Assembly: GCA_011503125.2 (NCBI GenBank)
Contig: WWBZ02000040.1
Location: forward strand, 1,922,001 to 1,986,000
Length of the DNA: 64,000 bases
Source: Botryosphaeria dothidea
Lineage: Eukaryota > Ascomycota > Dothideomycetes > Botryosphaeriales > Botryosphaeriaceae
Direction of reading: 5' to 3'
Position numbers and translations under genes: made by a program. How positions within the stretch are numbered: the stretch's first letter is position 1; each line of letters opens with the position of its first letter. A model generated the notes under the pieces. That model had not been told where the DNA came from. It was given only the letters and a program-made list of their open reading frames with translations, and did no database searches. This document shows, piece by piece, positions 45,024-56,946 of this stretch.

Positions 45024-46730
45024 ATGGTGCCAGCCCGCCGTCTGCTGCTGCGCCCGCTGTGCTCGCTGCCCGCAGTGCCATCTCACACTGTGCGACTCGC
45101 CTCGTCTGTCGCCCGCCTGCTGGCCGGCCCGCGCCAGGGCGAGCGCGTCAGAGTCGACGGCTGGGTGCGCTCCGTCCGCAAGCAGAAGCGCATTGCTTTT
45201 GCTGCTGTCGGCGATGGCTCTTCGCTGGCGCCGGTGCAGGTTGTCATGAGCCCGGAGCAGGCCGCAGGGTGAGTAAGTGCGCTCTGCCAGTGCGCGTCCG
45301 TCCCGCCAGTGCGCTGACTGTCCAGTCTTTCTACCGGCGCCGCCGTCTCCGTCCAGGGCGAATGGCAAGAGTGTCCGCCCGGGAAGCAGCAGTCTCACGA
45401 GCTGCACGCCCGCAGCGTCCAGGTCGTGGGCCAGAACGATGCTGCTGTGAGTAACGGGGAAGCCGCCGTGCCCGCCCGCCTGCTAATTGTTGCTCCATCG
45501 CAGGCCTATCCTTTGCAGAAAAAGTATCACAGCCCGGAGTTCCTGAGGACCCTGCCGCATCTGCGGACACGAAGCCCCTTCAATTCCTTGCTGCTGCGTC
45601 TCCGCTCGCAGCTGATTGCCCACGTCACAGCCTTCTTCACCAAGCACGACTTCGTCCAGACCCACCCTCCCATAATCACCTCCTCGGATTGCGAAGGGGC
45701 CGGCGAGGTTTTCTCCGTCTCCCCGCAGTCCGACCAGCCTCCGGGCCCGTCCCAGCACGGCTCCAAGTCTGCTGAGCATTTTTTCCGCTCTCCAAAGTAC
45801 CTAACCGTGTCCTCCCAGCTGCACCTGGAAGCTCTGGCACAATCCGTTGGAAAAGTCTGGACGTTGTCCCCCACTTTCCGAGCGGAGAAGAGCGACACTC
45901 CGCGCCACTTGAGCGAGTTCTACATGCTGGAAGCGGAAGCCTGCTTTGTCGAAAGGCTTGATGACATTATGGACATCGTAGAGAATATGTTGCGAGAGGT
46001 CGCCACGAACCTGACAAATTCCAACGTCGGCAAAGAGCTCCTTTTGGCCAGATCTGCGGAATGGACGAGGGACGATGAGGCTCCTAGCATCACGTCACAT
46101 GCCTTACTACAGAGATGGGAAGGCCTGTGCAAGGGACCGTGGCCCCGGATAACTTATTCGGAGGCAATATCGAGGCTCGTGGATGCCCAAGTTCAAGGAA
46201 CCGTGAGCTTCGAATTCAAGCCGTCCTTCGAGGATGGCTTACAGGCTGAACACGAAAGGTTCTTGGCGGAAAATGTCGGGCAAGGTGGACCAGTTTTCGT
46301 AACTGATTATCCCCGCGCGGTGAAACCGTTTTACATGGCTCAATCAACCCAGGTGCCCGGAAACGATACGGTTGCCTGCTTCGATCTTCTGGTACCAGAG
46401 ATTTGCGAACTGGTCGGTGGGTCGATGCGTGAGCATCGCCTGCCCGAGTTGCTGGCTGCAATGGATGTCCACGGCTTGCAGAGACCTGACCAATCCAAGG
46501 CGAACACATCGAACTCCGAAAGCGTCCGGGAAGCTGAGGACGGTTCAGCTCTTGGATTTCGCGAGGCCTCGAGTGATCTGCAGTGGTATACGGACTTGCG
46601 CAGATTCGGCAGTGTTCCTCATGGTGGATTTGGCATTGGTTTCGACAGACTCCTCTTATACCTGTCGGGTGTCTCGAACATCCGGGATGTCGTCGGGTTT
46701 CCGAGATGGTACCAGCGTTGTGACTGCTGA
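45024..46730 (+). CDS. SLM5: Mitochondrial asparaginyl-tRNA synthetase
   Basis: Exons 45024-45268, 45326-45446 and 45504-46730 encode 530 aa. The enzyme charges mitochondrial tRNA-Asn. An Arg/Leu-rich presequence (MVPARRLLLRPLCSLPAV) precedes an OB-fold anticodon-binding domain (RVRVDGWVRSVRKQKRIAF). The class II core begins with FNSLLLRLRSQLIAHVTAFF and shows motif 2 (FRAEKSDTPRHLSEFYMLEAE, split here as FRAEKSDTPRHLSEF and YMLEAE) and motif 3 (HGGFGIGFDRLLLYLSG). The chain ends in NIRDVVGFPRWYQRCDC, where family members have NIRDVIPFPR. Both introns are 57 nt with GTGAGT donors. The upstream frame (from 44796) has no ATG better placed for a presequence. Confidence 0.93.
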
Positions 46731-48271
46731 AGTAGCCTCGCCTGCACTTTGGGTTGCAGCGTGGACATAGACGCGTCAGGCCTCCAGTACCAACTTCATC
46801 GAAGTCGTGCCGTATCTCTTATCTTATCCCGCGAGCCTGGCAGCGAGCCAGCTAACGGTGAGTCGCCGGTAACTGGGTGACGCGAAATTCCTGATTTCGT
46901 TCTGCGGCTCACACAAAGGTGCGGCTGTGACCTAACTCTGCAGCGAAAGCATCCTGGGTAGGGCGTCGCGCAAACATACCCATGGTGCCGCTCGATTATA
47001 TCAAGAAACATTCAAAATTCTACGCTCGACTCAGAAGTTAGATTGGCCGGACAGTTATCATGCACTTATTGCAACAGCGTTGACACCTGTGTGGCTTACT
47101 GTCAGGAACTAATACAAGCAAGACAGCATTCCAACAGTCTCACAGCGCACAATCTAGCGTCTGCAGGATGTCTAGTCTCATGAACATTAATGCTATAGCT
47201 TACGCAGGAGTTCCTCTGCTGTTCCCTTCGGGACGTATGATCGGCGAATGTCGTGGTACTCCATTGAGGAACCGGTTTGGGTGCGCATCTGCGAGATGAC
47301 ATCCAAGTCACCAAAGTAATAGCGGATTCCTTCCCGATGAACGCTTGTAAGCTTTTCTCTTCCTTTTCCTGCATCTCTTCTTCATTTCGTCTACGTATCG
47401 GGCGCCTCTGCCGCGGACAAGTGACCATGATCAGGAAGTCTCCCCAATGAATAGAAATGGAACTTTTCTTCACGTTGTCGATTCTCTTCTAGCTAGGCAC
47501 TTCATTGAAACTCTCTGGAATATTGATACCGGATGCAAACCACCAGAGAAGAACCTTCCAGGGCTGACTGGCACTTTGCAGGAGGTATAGTAAATCCAGG
47601 GTGAGACAATAGACACCAAGTCAGCCGATCCGCTATACCCGACTAGGAGCGGGAGCAAAGAGTGATGGCACGCGTAGCGATGCTCATGCGCTGGAGAACG
47701 GAGTTTCAACAGTATCGAGACTTGATGCGGGTGTGATTGGAGCCGAACGGCTCGGGCGGACGAGACTGAGCACGGTGGACCACGAAAAGCTTTTTGGTGG
47801 GGGAGTCCAGCGACGGCGGCTCGGCAGAGGACGAGGTTGCTCGTACTATCTCCGCGGGTCGCGGAGCTCCATGACGGCGAAGGGGCGCATTTCCGACGCA
47901 ACGCAAGCAGCGAGCAGCGCCGGGAAGCGACGAGATAGCAGTGCCGACGTAGCATATTTGAACAGCGGCCGCGCAGTCGCGGGCAGTGATTTGTGAGGGC
48001 GGGGGGTCTGGAATCTAGCATGTCATTAAACGAGCCTAGCGCCGAGGATAGCTTTCGCTTTCTCCCCGGCAGCGCCCAGCTTAAACAAAAGTACTACTTA
48101 CTGACGTTGTCAACACCAACTCCGTCGAAACCCTCCGCCCGGATAGATCGTGCGCCGCTCCAACCCGCTGACTGCTCCGCTGCCATCGTTCGCGATCATC
48201 CATCCCTCCCGCTGTTTTCCGCAAGCACCGCAACCATAGCTACCGAACGGACGCCGGGCGTGGTGGCTTAT
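46731..48271. other. Intergenic, 1.5 kb
   Basis: This lies between AsnRS (+) and mitoferrin (+). Frames on the minus strand (47102-47473, 47470-48021) show no domain. No tRNA or repeat was recognised. Confidence 0.45.
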
Positions 48272-49588
48272 ATGGCCGCTCACGACAGAGTACCCGCTCC
48301 CGTAGAAGAAGTTGAATACGAGTATGCTCGCTCCGCTGCGCCCTCGAGCAGCTCCGGCGCTGACACGGCCTAGCTATGAATCGTTGCCGCCCAATTACTC
48401 ACTCACGGCGAACATGCTCGCGGGCGCGTTCGCCGGCATCGCCGTACGCCGCCATACAACTGCATCGGAGAGCGCATATGCTGAATTGACGTAGGAGCAC
48501 TCGGTGATGTACCCCATAGACCTGCTGAAGGTGTGTTGGAGCTTTCCGTGCCACGCAAAGCTGGCTGCTGACTACGGCGTCCCTTAGACTCGGATGCAGG
48601 TGGCCAACCCTTCGCCGACGGCGGTCTATACGGGAATTTCCAATGCCATGATCACGATAACAAGACTGGAGGGATTCCGGACGCTGTGGCGCGGCGTGTC
48701 AAGCGTTGTTCTGGGGGCCGGTGGGTTGCAACACGCCCGGCCAGACGGGAGATGGAGGGCTCACAATTTGCAGGACCCGCACACGCCGTGTACTTCGCAA
48801 CTTACGAGGCCGTCAAGCACGCGGCAGGAGGCAACGAGGGTGGAAAGCATGAGCACCACCCTTTTGCTGCTGGTATGCCGAGATCGCAGCACTGGAACAT
48901 GCCAAGCATGCTGACCGACGAAACACAGCTCTCAGCGGCGCATCTGCCACGATTGCCAGCGATGCCTTGATGAACCCGTTCGACGGTAAGGAAGCCGAGG
49001 AAAGCGCAATGGCACAGGCTGACGGCCATGGCCACAGTGATCAAGCAGCGCATGCAGCTTCAGGGCTCCACGTACAAATCCTTATCAGATTGTGCGAGAT
49101 CGGTGCTCCGGCATGAGGGTGTGGGCGCCTTCTACGTGTCCTACCCGACCACGCTGTGCATGACGGTGCCCTTCACGGCGCTGCAATTTGTCGCTTACGA
49201 GTCGCTGTCGAAGACGATGAACCCGACGGGCCGATGGGACCCGTATACGCACTGCACGGCGGGAGGTCTGGCGGGCGGTCTGGCGGCTGGTGTGACAACG
49301 CCGCTCGATGTCATCAAGACGCTGTTGCAGACCCGTGGCTCGGCGACCGACCCCGAACTTCGGAACGTCAGGGGTCTGTGGCACGCCGCCACCATCATTA
49401 AGCGGCGCGAGGGCCTGGGAGGCTTCTTCAAGGGCCTCAAGCCCAGAATAGTCACGACGATGCCCAGCACGGCCATCTGCTGGTAAGACGCAGCCCCTCG
49501 AGGTAGGGGTTGAGCAAGGAGCTGACTGGTTCACAGGACTGCATACGAAATGGCGAAGGCTTTCTTCATCTCGCAGAACACGGAGTAG
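48272..49588 (+). CDS. MRS4: Mitoferrin, mitochondrial iron carrier (Mrs3/Mrs4)
   Basis: Eight exons (48272-48321, 48374-48443, 48495-48530, 48588-48720, 48774-48872, 48929-48985, 49038-49482, 49537-49588) encode 313 aa, the most fragmented gene in the window. It belongs to the SLC25 family, with three repeats of two helices each and the PxD/ExxK/R signatures PIDLLKTRMQ, PFDVIKQRMQ and PLDVIKTLLQTRG. Details typical of mitoferrin are SLTANMLAGAFAGIAEHSVM, GAGPAHAVYFATYE and FYVSYPTTLCMTVPFTALQF. Mrs3/4 carriers import ferrous iron for heme and Fe-S cluster synthesis. All seven introns are 51-57 nt and lie mostly in the first half. The Mrs3 versus Mrs4 name is arbitrary for a filamentous fungus. 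Confidence 0.93.
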
Positions 49589-50542
49589 AAGGGAAAGAGG
49601 TGCGGACGAGGCATTGGTGCTCTGAAGATGGCTCTCGGGAGGTTTGTCTGGGAGGTCTGACTGTATACTTTGCTCGGGAAGCTGCTGGAGGGGCAGAGGG
49701 CAGCTTTTTTCCTTCCTCTCGGTGGGCATAGAGAGGGTTAGGCAAGGCCAGGTGTTCATCTAGGCGTTCTTGAGCTCTTCCCCGCGGTACGGGGGCACAA
49801 AAACTGTAGCAATATGTATGATTGAAAAGATCTAGGGGTGCACTCTCCGGCAGAAGCGAGTTCGGCGGGGCGGCAGGGCGTCGGGCGGCGGACACGAAGG
49901 TACAGCGTTTGACCGCGGCGTAGCGAGCGATGCGCGGCAGGGATGCGAGTAATGCTGCAGGCCGATGGCGGTGCGCTCACAGACAGACAGTCAGAGGGCC
50001 CCGTCCCGTGCGGCTCTGCCTCCGCCTGACTCTGGCCTCTTTCCACCGTTCAACCATCATTGCCCTGCATCCGCCTCCCAATCGTTGCCGCTGACGCCGG
50101 TCTGATATTCGGGTGTCGCCTGTGGCCAGCGGGCTGCAGCATGCACGCGCGAGAGCGAGGCCCCCGGCCCCCCGCGCGGTACGTTCGCTCGCGTTTGGGC
50201 TTGGGCGGCAGCGGGACAACCGATAAGTGAAGACTGACGTTCGCTGGGGCTGCGCGCTTCGCGAAACCCAGTTACTTACCGTGCCTCCTTCACCATCAGG
50301 ACGTCTCGTGAGCAAGCTCGCGCTGTTCATGTTGCTGCACGCTTGACTGTGCACTACCTCCGGCGCACCAAGTCGTCTGCCCGCCCACTAGCAGAGCCGC
50401 TGCGCGCCTGCTGTCTGCTAGCTGCTGTCGGCCCTCCACCAGCCACAGCCCTCCTACGTCAGACGCCGACCGCAGCACAACACCACCACCACAACCGCCC
50501 TCGTTCCCTCGCAGCGCCGCCGCGCCTGCTCGCTCTTTCTCC
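49589..50542. other. Intergenic, 1 kb
   Basis: This is the 3' flank of mitoferrin and the C/T- and CA-rich promoter/leader of the AAA ATPase gene. No other gene was recognised. Confidence 0.45.
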
Positions 50543-53125
50543 ATGATGCGCCAGAAGCCTGCTGCGGCCATGCAGAAGACGTACGACGACTGCTACCTGG
50601 TCTGCTCGACTGCTGTCTACTTCGAATCTCAGGTATCGCCGCCTGACCCGCTTCGCGCTGCCCAATGCTGTTCAAGCTAACCTGCACCCGTGTTCCAGGG
50701 CAACGAAGCTGAAGCATTGCGATCATGGAGAAATGCCTTGGATCAAATCTACTACTTCAACGCATACCGCCGCCCGGCCAACTGGGCGCCTAAGACCGAG
50801 ACCGAGAAGGCATTGCAAGGCTCACTGAGGGAGTTGGAGCTGCAGTGCAAGGAGCGCGTCGACCTTCTCGAGGCTTTGAGACAGAGCCGCAAAGATGCAA
50901 AGGAGAAGGATTCTGCATCCCCTGATGACCTCCAAGGGTCTAGCGATGCCACACCGCGCCCAGACGTACACCCTCATGGACCTGGCTGGCTCGGTGAAGG
51001 CACCGTGCCGCCTGTCAGCTATCCCGATCTCGCAAGACCACCTCTGCCGAAACGCCCATCTTTACCCAAGACTAAGAGTAGCGACGGCGGAAGGTCATAT
51101 AGCCTGCCATCTCAGCCTTCGCCAATTCCGCCCTTCAAAAAATCTACGCGCAACACGAGCCCTGAGAAGAAAGGAGGAATGTTGAAGACTTTGCGACCGA
51201 CACCAAAAGAGGGAAGGAAAGTGTCGTCATCATCCCGGTCGTCCGCATCAAAGGGAAAGCCACCGGCGGCTGCCAAAGCGGCAACACAGGCTTGGGGTTC
51301 CATATCGGGACCAAGCAAAGGTCCAATGCTGACGGCTGAAAACAGCAGCAGGGAGGGACTGGCATCATCCAAAGATACAAGTGCACGACCTTCCTTTGAC
51401 GGGCCCCAGTATTCGAACGGAGGTGGCGCGGAAAGGTCCATCAGTCCGTTCTACTTCAAGTATGCCGCGGAGGATGACGCTGGAGAGGAACCAGCAAATT
51501 CGAGGACATTTCATGCTGTCGCTCCGGTGAACGACAGTTCTGCTGCAGCTGCAAAGGTTCTGTCACAATCTGCAGAGGATTCGGACCAAAAAAAACCGCC
51601 TACCCCACCTCCTCATAAGCATCTCTACATGCCGCTTCCTACGAGGCAGAAAACCCCAGACTCTTTACCAAAAAATGTTCCCAACTTTCCTTCGTACAGG
51701 AGCGAGTATCCTGCACTGCCAGTGAACCCGAAAAAGCTCATGTCTGTGGCGGCCCCAAAACCCCGCGAGCCCTCGTTCGAGGTGGGGGGCGGGATTTCTA
51801 CCAGACCAAGGGCGTCCAAACGGGGTAGCGAGTCCGCAGTTCGTCGCAAAGCGGTATCGAAACCTTCTCAACATACGTCGACTGCACAGATGGCATCGCC
51901 AACGAGCGGCGAGGACAGCATGAGCAGCGGCTTGGACCAGGAGAAACGACCATCGCGAAGGCACTTGAAGGGCAAGGCGGCCTCGGCTTCTGCAGACCTC
52001 CCACCAACACCAACTTCGGATGATTCGTCAGAAGATCTGGCTGGGACAGATTCCGAGATTTCGCCGGAGGAAAAGGCATGGAAAGAGCGCGTGGAACGTA
52101 TTATGAAACGTCTTCCGAAGGGGGTGGATGAGGCCGCTGCCAAACAGATCTTCAATGAGATTGTAATCCATGGGGATGAGGTGCATTGGGATGATGTTGC
52201 AGGACTCGAAGTTGCGAAATCTGCATTGAAAGAGACTGTGGTTTATCCTTTCTTGCGACCGGATCTTTTCATGGGCCTCCGCGAGCCAGCTCGTGGAATG
52301 CTTCTCTTCGGGCCACCTGGTACAGGCAAGACCATGCTGGCACGAGCTGTGGCGACCGAATCTAGATCGACCTTCTTTGCCATCTCGGCCAGCAGTTTGA
52401 CCAGCAAATACCTGGGCGAGTCAGAAAAGCTTGTCCGTGCTCTGTTCCAGTTGGCCAAAGTCCTTGCGCCTTCCATTATCTTTGTCGACGAGATTGACTC
52501 GCTCCTCTCCTCCCGCTCCGGCTCTACCGAGCATGAGGCGACCCGGCGGATCAAGACGGAATTTCTGATACAGTGGTCCGATCTCGCAAAGGCAGCTGCG
52601 GGCCGGGAGCAAACTGAAAAGGATAAAGAGAAGGGGGATGCCAGCAGGGTTCTCGTCCTTGCAGCCACGAATCTACCCTGGGCGATTGACGAGGCCGCAA
52701 GGAGACGTTTCGTCAGACGTCAATACATTCCACTCCCGGAAGATCACGTCAGAAAGCTGCAACTGCACACTCTCTTAGGCCACCAAAAGCACAACGTTTC
52801 TGACGAAGACCTGGACAAGTTAGTGGAGCTGACTGAAGGTAAGAAGAGGAGAAATGTAGCAACGATCGTGAAATATCTCAATCGCTGACTCGTAACTAAT
52901 TTAGGATTCTCTGGGTCAGACATAACTGCACTTGCCAAAGACGCAGCGATGGGGCCTTTACGAAGTCTGGGAGAGAAACTCTTGCATATGACAATGGATG
53001 AGATCAGACCTATGCAGTTTGAGGATTTCGAAGCCAGCTTGAGGAATATCAGACCAAGCGTAAGCAAACAGGGTCTGAAAGAATATGAGGATTGGGCGAG
53101 AGAATTTGGTGAGCGGGGAGGCTGA
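50543..53125 (+). CDS. MIT-domain AAA ATPase (Yta6/Sap1, spastin/fidgetin-like)
   Basis: Exons 50543-50632, 50699-52838 and 52905-53125 encode 816 aa. An N-terminal helical MIT-like domain (about residues 1-75, with [18 protein letters not shown]) is followed by a long disordered Ser/Pro/Lys-rich linker (about 75-480). The AAA module begins near [18 protein letters not shown]. Walker A is GPPGTGKT (568-575), Walker [10 protein letters not shown] (Asp627, Glu628), and sensor 1 is [14 protein letters not shown] with arginines following ([10 protein letters not shown]). After the second intron come [20 protein letters not shown] and a Vps4-type C-terminal helix ([10 protein letters not shown]). 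This places it in the meiotic clade with Vps4, katanin and spastin; such proteins remodel ESCRT-III or sever microtubules. Yeast Yta6/Sap1 are the closest named relatives I can suggest. Confidence 0.92.
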
Positions 53126-53645
53126 GTTATGGAAAGTGTAGAGGTTGTGTGCAGACACATATTCAGGCTGAAACGCAAGATCAACATGTGCAGGTTAGTC
53201 TGACTGAATCGGCAGCAAACAGGGGTACTTCCTGTATCTTTTCAGCATGGATAGGTCTGGTGCCTTCTTAGATGCATCGCTTGTCCGGTCCTGGTAGGCC
53301 ACAAAGGCCGTGTCTCTTGGGGAGGATTTCGCACGAAATCCTCACAGCACATACGATATGTTCAATTACTACTCAATGATTTGAAACAGAGTGCATTGCG
53401 ATATAAGATGTTTGTCGGTGTCTCTTTGAGATTGCAGCTACGTATTTTTGCCTGGGAATAGTACGGAGAAGGAAAGTAAAATCACGAACAAGTTAACCTC
53501 AATCCCCACCGTGCCCATCCATCATTAAAGCCATAATCTCATTACAAAGGCGAACAACCTTCCGTTCTCGCCCAGGAGCAACATGTTACGGAATGAGCCA
53601 AAAAAAAAAACTCGAACATCCACCGAGCGGGAGAAGACCATTGCA
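53126..53645. other. Convergent intergenic region
   Basis: This lies between the AAA gene (+) and the ASPM gene (-), presumably holding both 3' UTRs. Nothing else was recognised. Confidence 0.5.
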
Positions 53646-56600
53646 TTACCACCCCCCTCTGATTCTTCTGGAAGGGTTGTTCTTGCCGCCACCGAGCGGA
53701 ACAGTCCTCCTTACAGCGCAGCCTCTCGCTAGCGCCTGGAAGGCTGTAATATCACCGACAAGCTTCCCGATTCGTGCATCGAGAACGTTCCTCCATGCTC
53801 GCTGGAGCACAATTGCAGCACCAACAACCCGCTCGCGGGTCTGCACAACTGCAGCACAGTGACTAGCGAGGCGCATGAGGGCGATGCGATTCGAAGCCTC
53901 GCGACGAGCGAGGCGTAAGCGGTACCACCGCTGAATAGTGGTAGCCGCGCGATGGGTGCGACTGGCTGGAAGCAAGCGCGAAGCGAGAAAAGCAAGGGTC
54001 GTGACCGTGAAGTCTTTGGAAGGAATTGGACGCGTGGATGTACCTGGGACGAAACTGAACAGAGATATAAAAGGGGAGCTGCAACCGATGGATTTGAGTT
54101 TCGCGGGAAGGCTACGGACAGACGAGTCCGGGCCATCGGGAAGCTGGGGGACTGCCGTAGTGTTCGGGAAAAAGGTGATGTATTCATCAACGATCGCCTC
54201 AAGGACGCGGCCGTCGGTGAATGAGGTTGTGAGATTGGCGACGCGAAGACCGTGCAAGCGCGCGATGCTACGAGCCCAGCCGCGAAGGAGAGCTGTGTAC
54301 TTCTCTAAGCCCGAAAGTTCGGAGATATCAAACTCGTCTTCGCTATCCGGATCTTGGTAATCGTCGGACTGCTGGGCATAATATTGGCTGCGGTAGCGGT
54401 TGGTATCCTTCTCGAGGTCGGTCCAGTTAATCAGCGTCTCAAGACCCCATTTGCCAACCAAGCTCCACAGAAGCCCAAGAGTCTTTTCTCGATGGCCGTC
54501 GACGATGTCCTCAGCGGTGACGTCTTTAATAGCCAGCCCAGCAACTCCTCGGACGCCCTCAAGAGCGCTCAGAGCGACCTGGACATTGTACAGTTTCTGC
54601 GCACGGCCAATGCACGGGAATTTCAAGTGCTGGGACAGGATCCACGAGTCCTTGTCGTCGACATGGAAACAGCTCGTCAACACTTCTCCAGTTGGCATTG
54701 TCACAGTAACATCTTTTTGTAGCGCCAGCGAGACCGGAGGATAGAGAAGAAGCTCAACCAATCTGGTGAGAAGAACACCGTCGCGCAAGTCCGCCGCCAG
54801 ATTCCTGATATAGTATTTGTACTCTTGCAGTGGGTACTGCACACAGTGCAGATGGTAGTTCAGGTGCCCTAGTGGCCGCGAAATGTCGCCGAGGGATGGC
54901 AAAAGCATGCTGGTAAGTTCCTGGAGAACGGTGGTGGAGGACTTGTGGATAGAGGTGGTCTGAAAGAGAGGAACGCTGATGATATCTTTCTCCTTACTCA
55001 TATCCAGGAGAAGAATTAGCATAATGGTACGCAGAGTGGTGCGTCGCCATGACCATGAATGAGATCCGAAGTCGTCGCCCTTGTTGTCACGGCCCTGTGC
55101 TATGCTGGCGATGCTGCCGAAGCCCGTTTTGACGCGAACTGCGTCCTCGTTCCGGATGAAGAAGGTATCAAAGAATCCCTCCAGAGCCTTTTTCTCCGCA
55201 CGCTTCTGGCGCTGATCGACGTCCGATGTTGTTGAACCCGACGAGAGGCGTGATGAGATCGGACATTCGCGTCCAACAACCGCTTCAGCAGCGGCTCTGA
55301 GAACAGATGGCTCATACGTGTTGACAAACAAATTCAAGTACTTCCTGCGAAGCCCAACATCGTCCTTCAGGCGAAGGGCTTTTGCCAGAAGATCCTTTGG
55401 AATACTGAGGGCCCCGCACATAAGAGAAGCCTGCAGGCGCTTGTGCAAGAGGGAAATTGAGGAATCCTGGTAAATCACTAACAGCTTCCTCCGGAGGGCG
55501 CCTTCTTCTGCTTGTCTATCTTGCGATGTTGCATCAGCGCAATCAAATAATTTGTTGACTAGCTGGGTTAACGAGACTTCCTGGTAGTTGAGCCAACTAT
55601 CCTCGTACAACTCTGGCTTGTCAAGATCCTCGGACAGCACCGGGTACTGTCCTTGGCTCTGCGGCTTCTGGGGGACTTTGGGCACGCGGAGATTCGATGA
55701 AGGCTTCTCAACGCGATTACGACGCAATGACTGCGGAGGAGATTTGGAGGTGTTGAAGGGCGAAAAATGATTCGAGGTCGAAGACCTCGTCTCGCGTTTA
55801 AACCTGGCATCGTACAGTGGTGGCCTGGCCATTGAAGCAGTCCGGGCGGTCCTGAGAGCCTTGGAGGGAGATGCGATACTGTCTGACCCGGTACGTTTGC
55901 GGTTCATGGCTGACCTCGAAGTAGAAGAACCTGTTGGTGCGGTCGGGCCTGGCCTGTCGCTACGGCGCGCTTCGGGCTTTGTAGTTGACCTTGAGCGAGT
56001 TTGGACGTCCGGAAGAGGGTGTTTAGGGTGTTTTAGCGACAATCCGGGAGGAATGTTCTCCTTGCCCAGGGTCTTTCCAGCAACGTCCTGGACAAGCGAT
56101 GGTTCCTGCAGCGGTCGCGATGACTGCTTGAGCGGACCGCGCTTCGGGGCGGCAGCGAGAGACTTCCTCGGAGCCTGGGTTCGCTTTGCGGGTGGAGAGG
56201 GCTCTTCTTCGGACAAAGTAACCAAGTCAAAGCCCAAATCGGGGGATCTGAGCTGGCGACCGTTGCGGGGGAAGCCCGGGTGGATGGTCATGACAGTGGT
56301 GTTATCGGACGGGACGTAGATGGTTCTCCGGCGCGGCTCTTTGGTGATTTCAATCTTCTTGCTAGGCTGCGGACGCTCGACGGAGGCGAGAGCCTTATCG
56401 GCAAGTAGAGCAGACACGCGGCGTCTGCGGGTGCGCATTATATCACCGTCCACGGGCATCTTCTGGGCGGGCTGGTCGAACAGAGCACTTTTCCGGGAGG
56501 CGGCGGGTCTTGCGGCAGGCGGCATGGGCAGGCGCGGGTGTTCGACCGCGTCGTCGTCGACCCAGATGTCGGTGGCGGGGTTCCAGCGCTGGGTCTTGGT

Positions 56601-56771
56601 GCGGCGGGCTGCGGGGCGGGTGCGTGGATTGAAGAGGTGTCGGTCGAGGTCGGCGGTGTAATGCACGTTTGTTGTGGAGTCATTGTGGGGATCGGCATAA
56701 CACGGCGCTGGGGCGAAGGCTGGCAGCGCAAAAGACGGCGGGCACGGCGTGGCGTCTGGGTATCGCTTCAT
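53646..56771 (-). CDS. ASPM/abnormal spindle-like protein with CH and IQ motifs
   Basis: A single exon of 3126 bp on the minus strand encodes 1041 aa from the ATG at 56771. ASPM-type proteins act at spindle poles. The first ~450 residues are basic, Ser/Pro-rich and low in structure. A helical stretch starting near LTQLVNKLFDCADA leads to an unusual calponin-homology region: RNLAADLRDGVLLTRLVELLL, LKFPCIGRAQKLYNVQVAL and DIVDGHREKTLGLLWSLVG, and a second such region near LLRGWARSIARLHGL and FTDGRVLEAIVDEYI. Three IQ-like motifs (calmodulin-binding) close the protein: AATTIQRWYRLRLARR (from 942), GAAIVLQRAWRNVL (from about 984) and TAFQALARGCAVRR (from about 1009). It has far fewer IQ motifs than animal ASPM. 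The frame is open further upstream through MTQ2 by chance; MKRYPDATPCPP is the sensible start. Confidence 0.88.
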   Translation of the reverse strand: MKRYPDATPCPPSFALPAFAPAPCYADPHNDSTTNVHYTADLDRHLFNPRTRPAARRTKTQRWNPATDIWVDDDAVEHPRLPMPPAARPAASRKSALFDQPAQKMPVDGDIMRTRRRRVSALLADKALASVERPQPSKKIEITKEPRRRTIYVPSDNTTVMTIHPGFPRNGRQLRSPDLGFDLVTLSEEEPSPPAKRTQAPRKSLAAAPKRGPLKQSSRPLQEPSLVQDVAGKTLGKENIPPGLSLKHPKHPLPDVQTRSRSTTKPEARRSDRPGPTAPTGSSTSRSAMNRKRTGSDSIASPSKALRTARTASMARPPLYDARFKRETRSSTSNHFSPFNTSKSPPQSLRRNRVEKPSSNLRVPKVPQKPQSQGQYPVLSEDLDKPELYEDSWLNYQEVSLTQLVNKLFDCADATSQDRQAEEGALRRKLLVIYQDSSISLLHKRLQASLMCGALSIPKDLLAKALRLKDDVGLRRKYLNLFVNTYEPSVLRAAAEAVVGRECPISSRLSSGSTTSDVDQRQKRAEKKALEGFFDTFFIRNEDAVRVKTGFGSIASIAQGRDNKGDDFGSHSWSWRRTTLRTIMLILLLDMSKEKDIISVPLFQTTSIHKSSTTVLQELTSMLLPSLGDISRPLGHLNYHLHCVQYPLQEYKYYIRNLAADLRDGVLLTRLVELLLYPPVSLALQKDVTVTMPTGEVLTSCFHVDDKDSWILSQHLKFPCIGRAQKLYNVQVALSALEGVRGVAGLAIKDVTAEDIVDGHREKTLGLLWSLVGKWGLETLINWTDLEKDTNRYRSQYYAQQSDDYQDPDSEDEFDISELSGLEKYTALLRGWARSIARLHGLRVANLTTSFTDGRVLEAIVDEYITFFPNTTAVPQLPDGPDSSVRSLPAKLKSIGCSSPFISLFSFVPGTSTRPIPSKDFTVTTLAFLASRLLPASRTHRAATTIQRWYRLRLARREASNRIALMRLASHCAAVVQTRERVVGAAIVLQRAWRNVLDARIGKLVGDITAFQALARGCAVRRTVPLGGGKNNPSRRIRGGW

Positions 56772-56946
56772 TCTGGCAGATGGGGCAGACGGCTCATCTG
56801 GACGGGCGCGGCATGGGCTGGAGTAGCCGGAAGGTATATAGCTAGCAGCATTCCTCCTCGTCCGCCACTGTTGCCCGCCGGCGTTGGCCCGGCAACCAAG
56901 CATTCTCCGCCAATCACAGCCTATATACATGCATGCATGTGTCCGT

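Noticed and set aside
44362..45081. Long overlapping frames on both strands before mitochondrial AsnRS
   Set aside because: GC-rich leader DNA with several simultaneous open frames; none has family similarity, and the AsnRS presequence starts at 45024.
47470..48021. 183-aa minus-strand frame upstream of mitoferrin
   Set aside because: No recognisable motif, rich in Arg, Ser and Cys, and overlapped by other chance frames.
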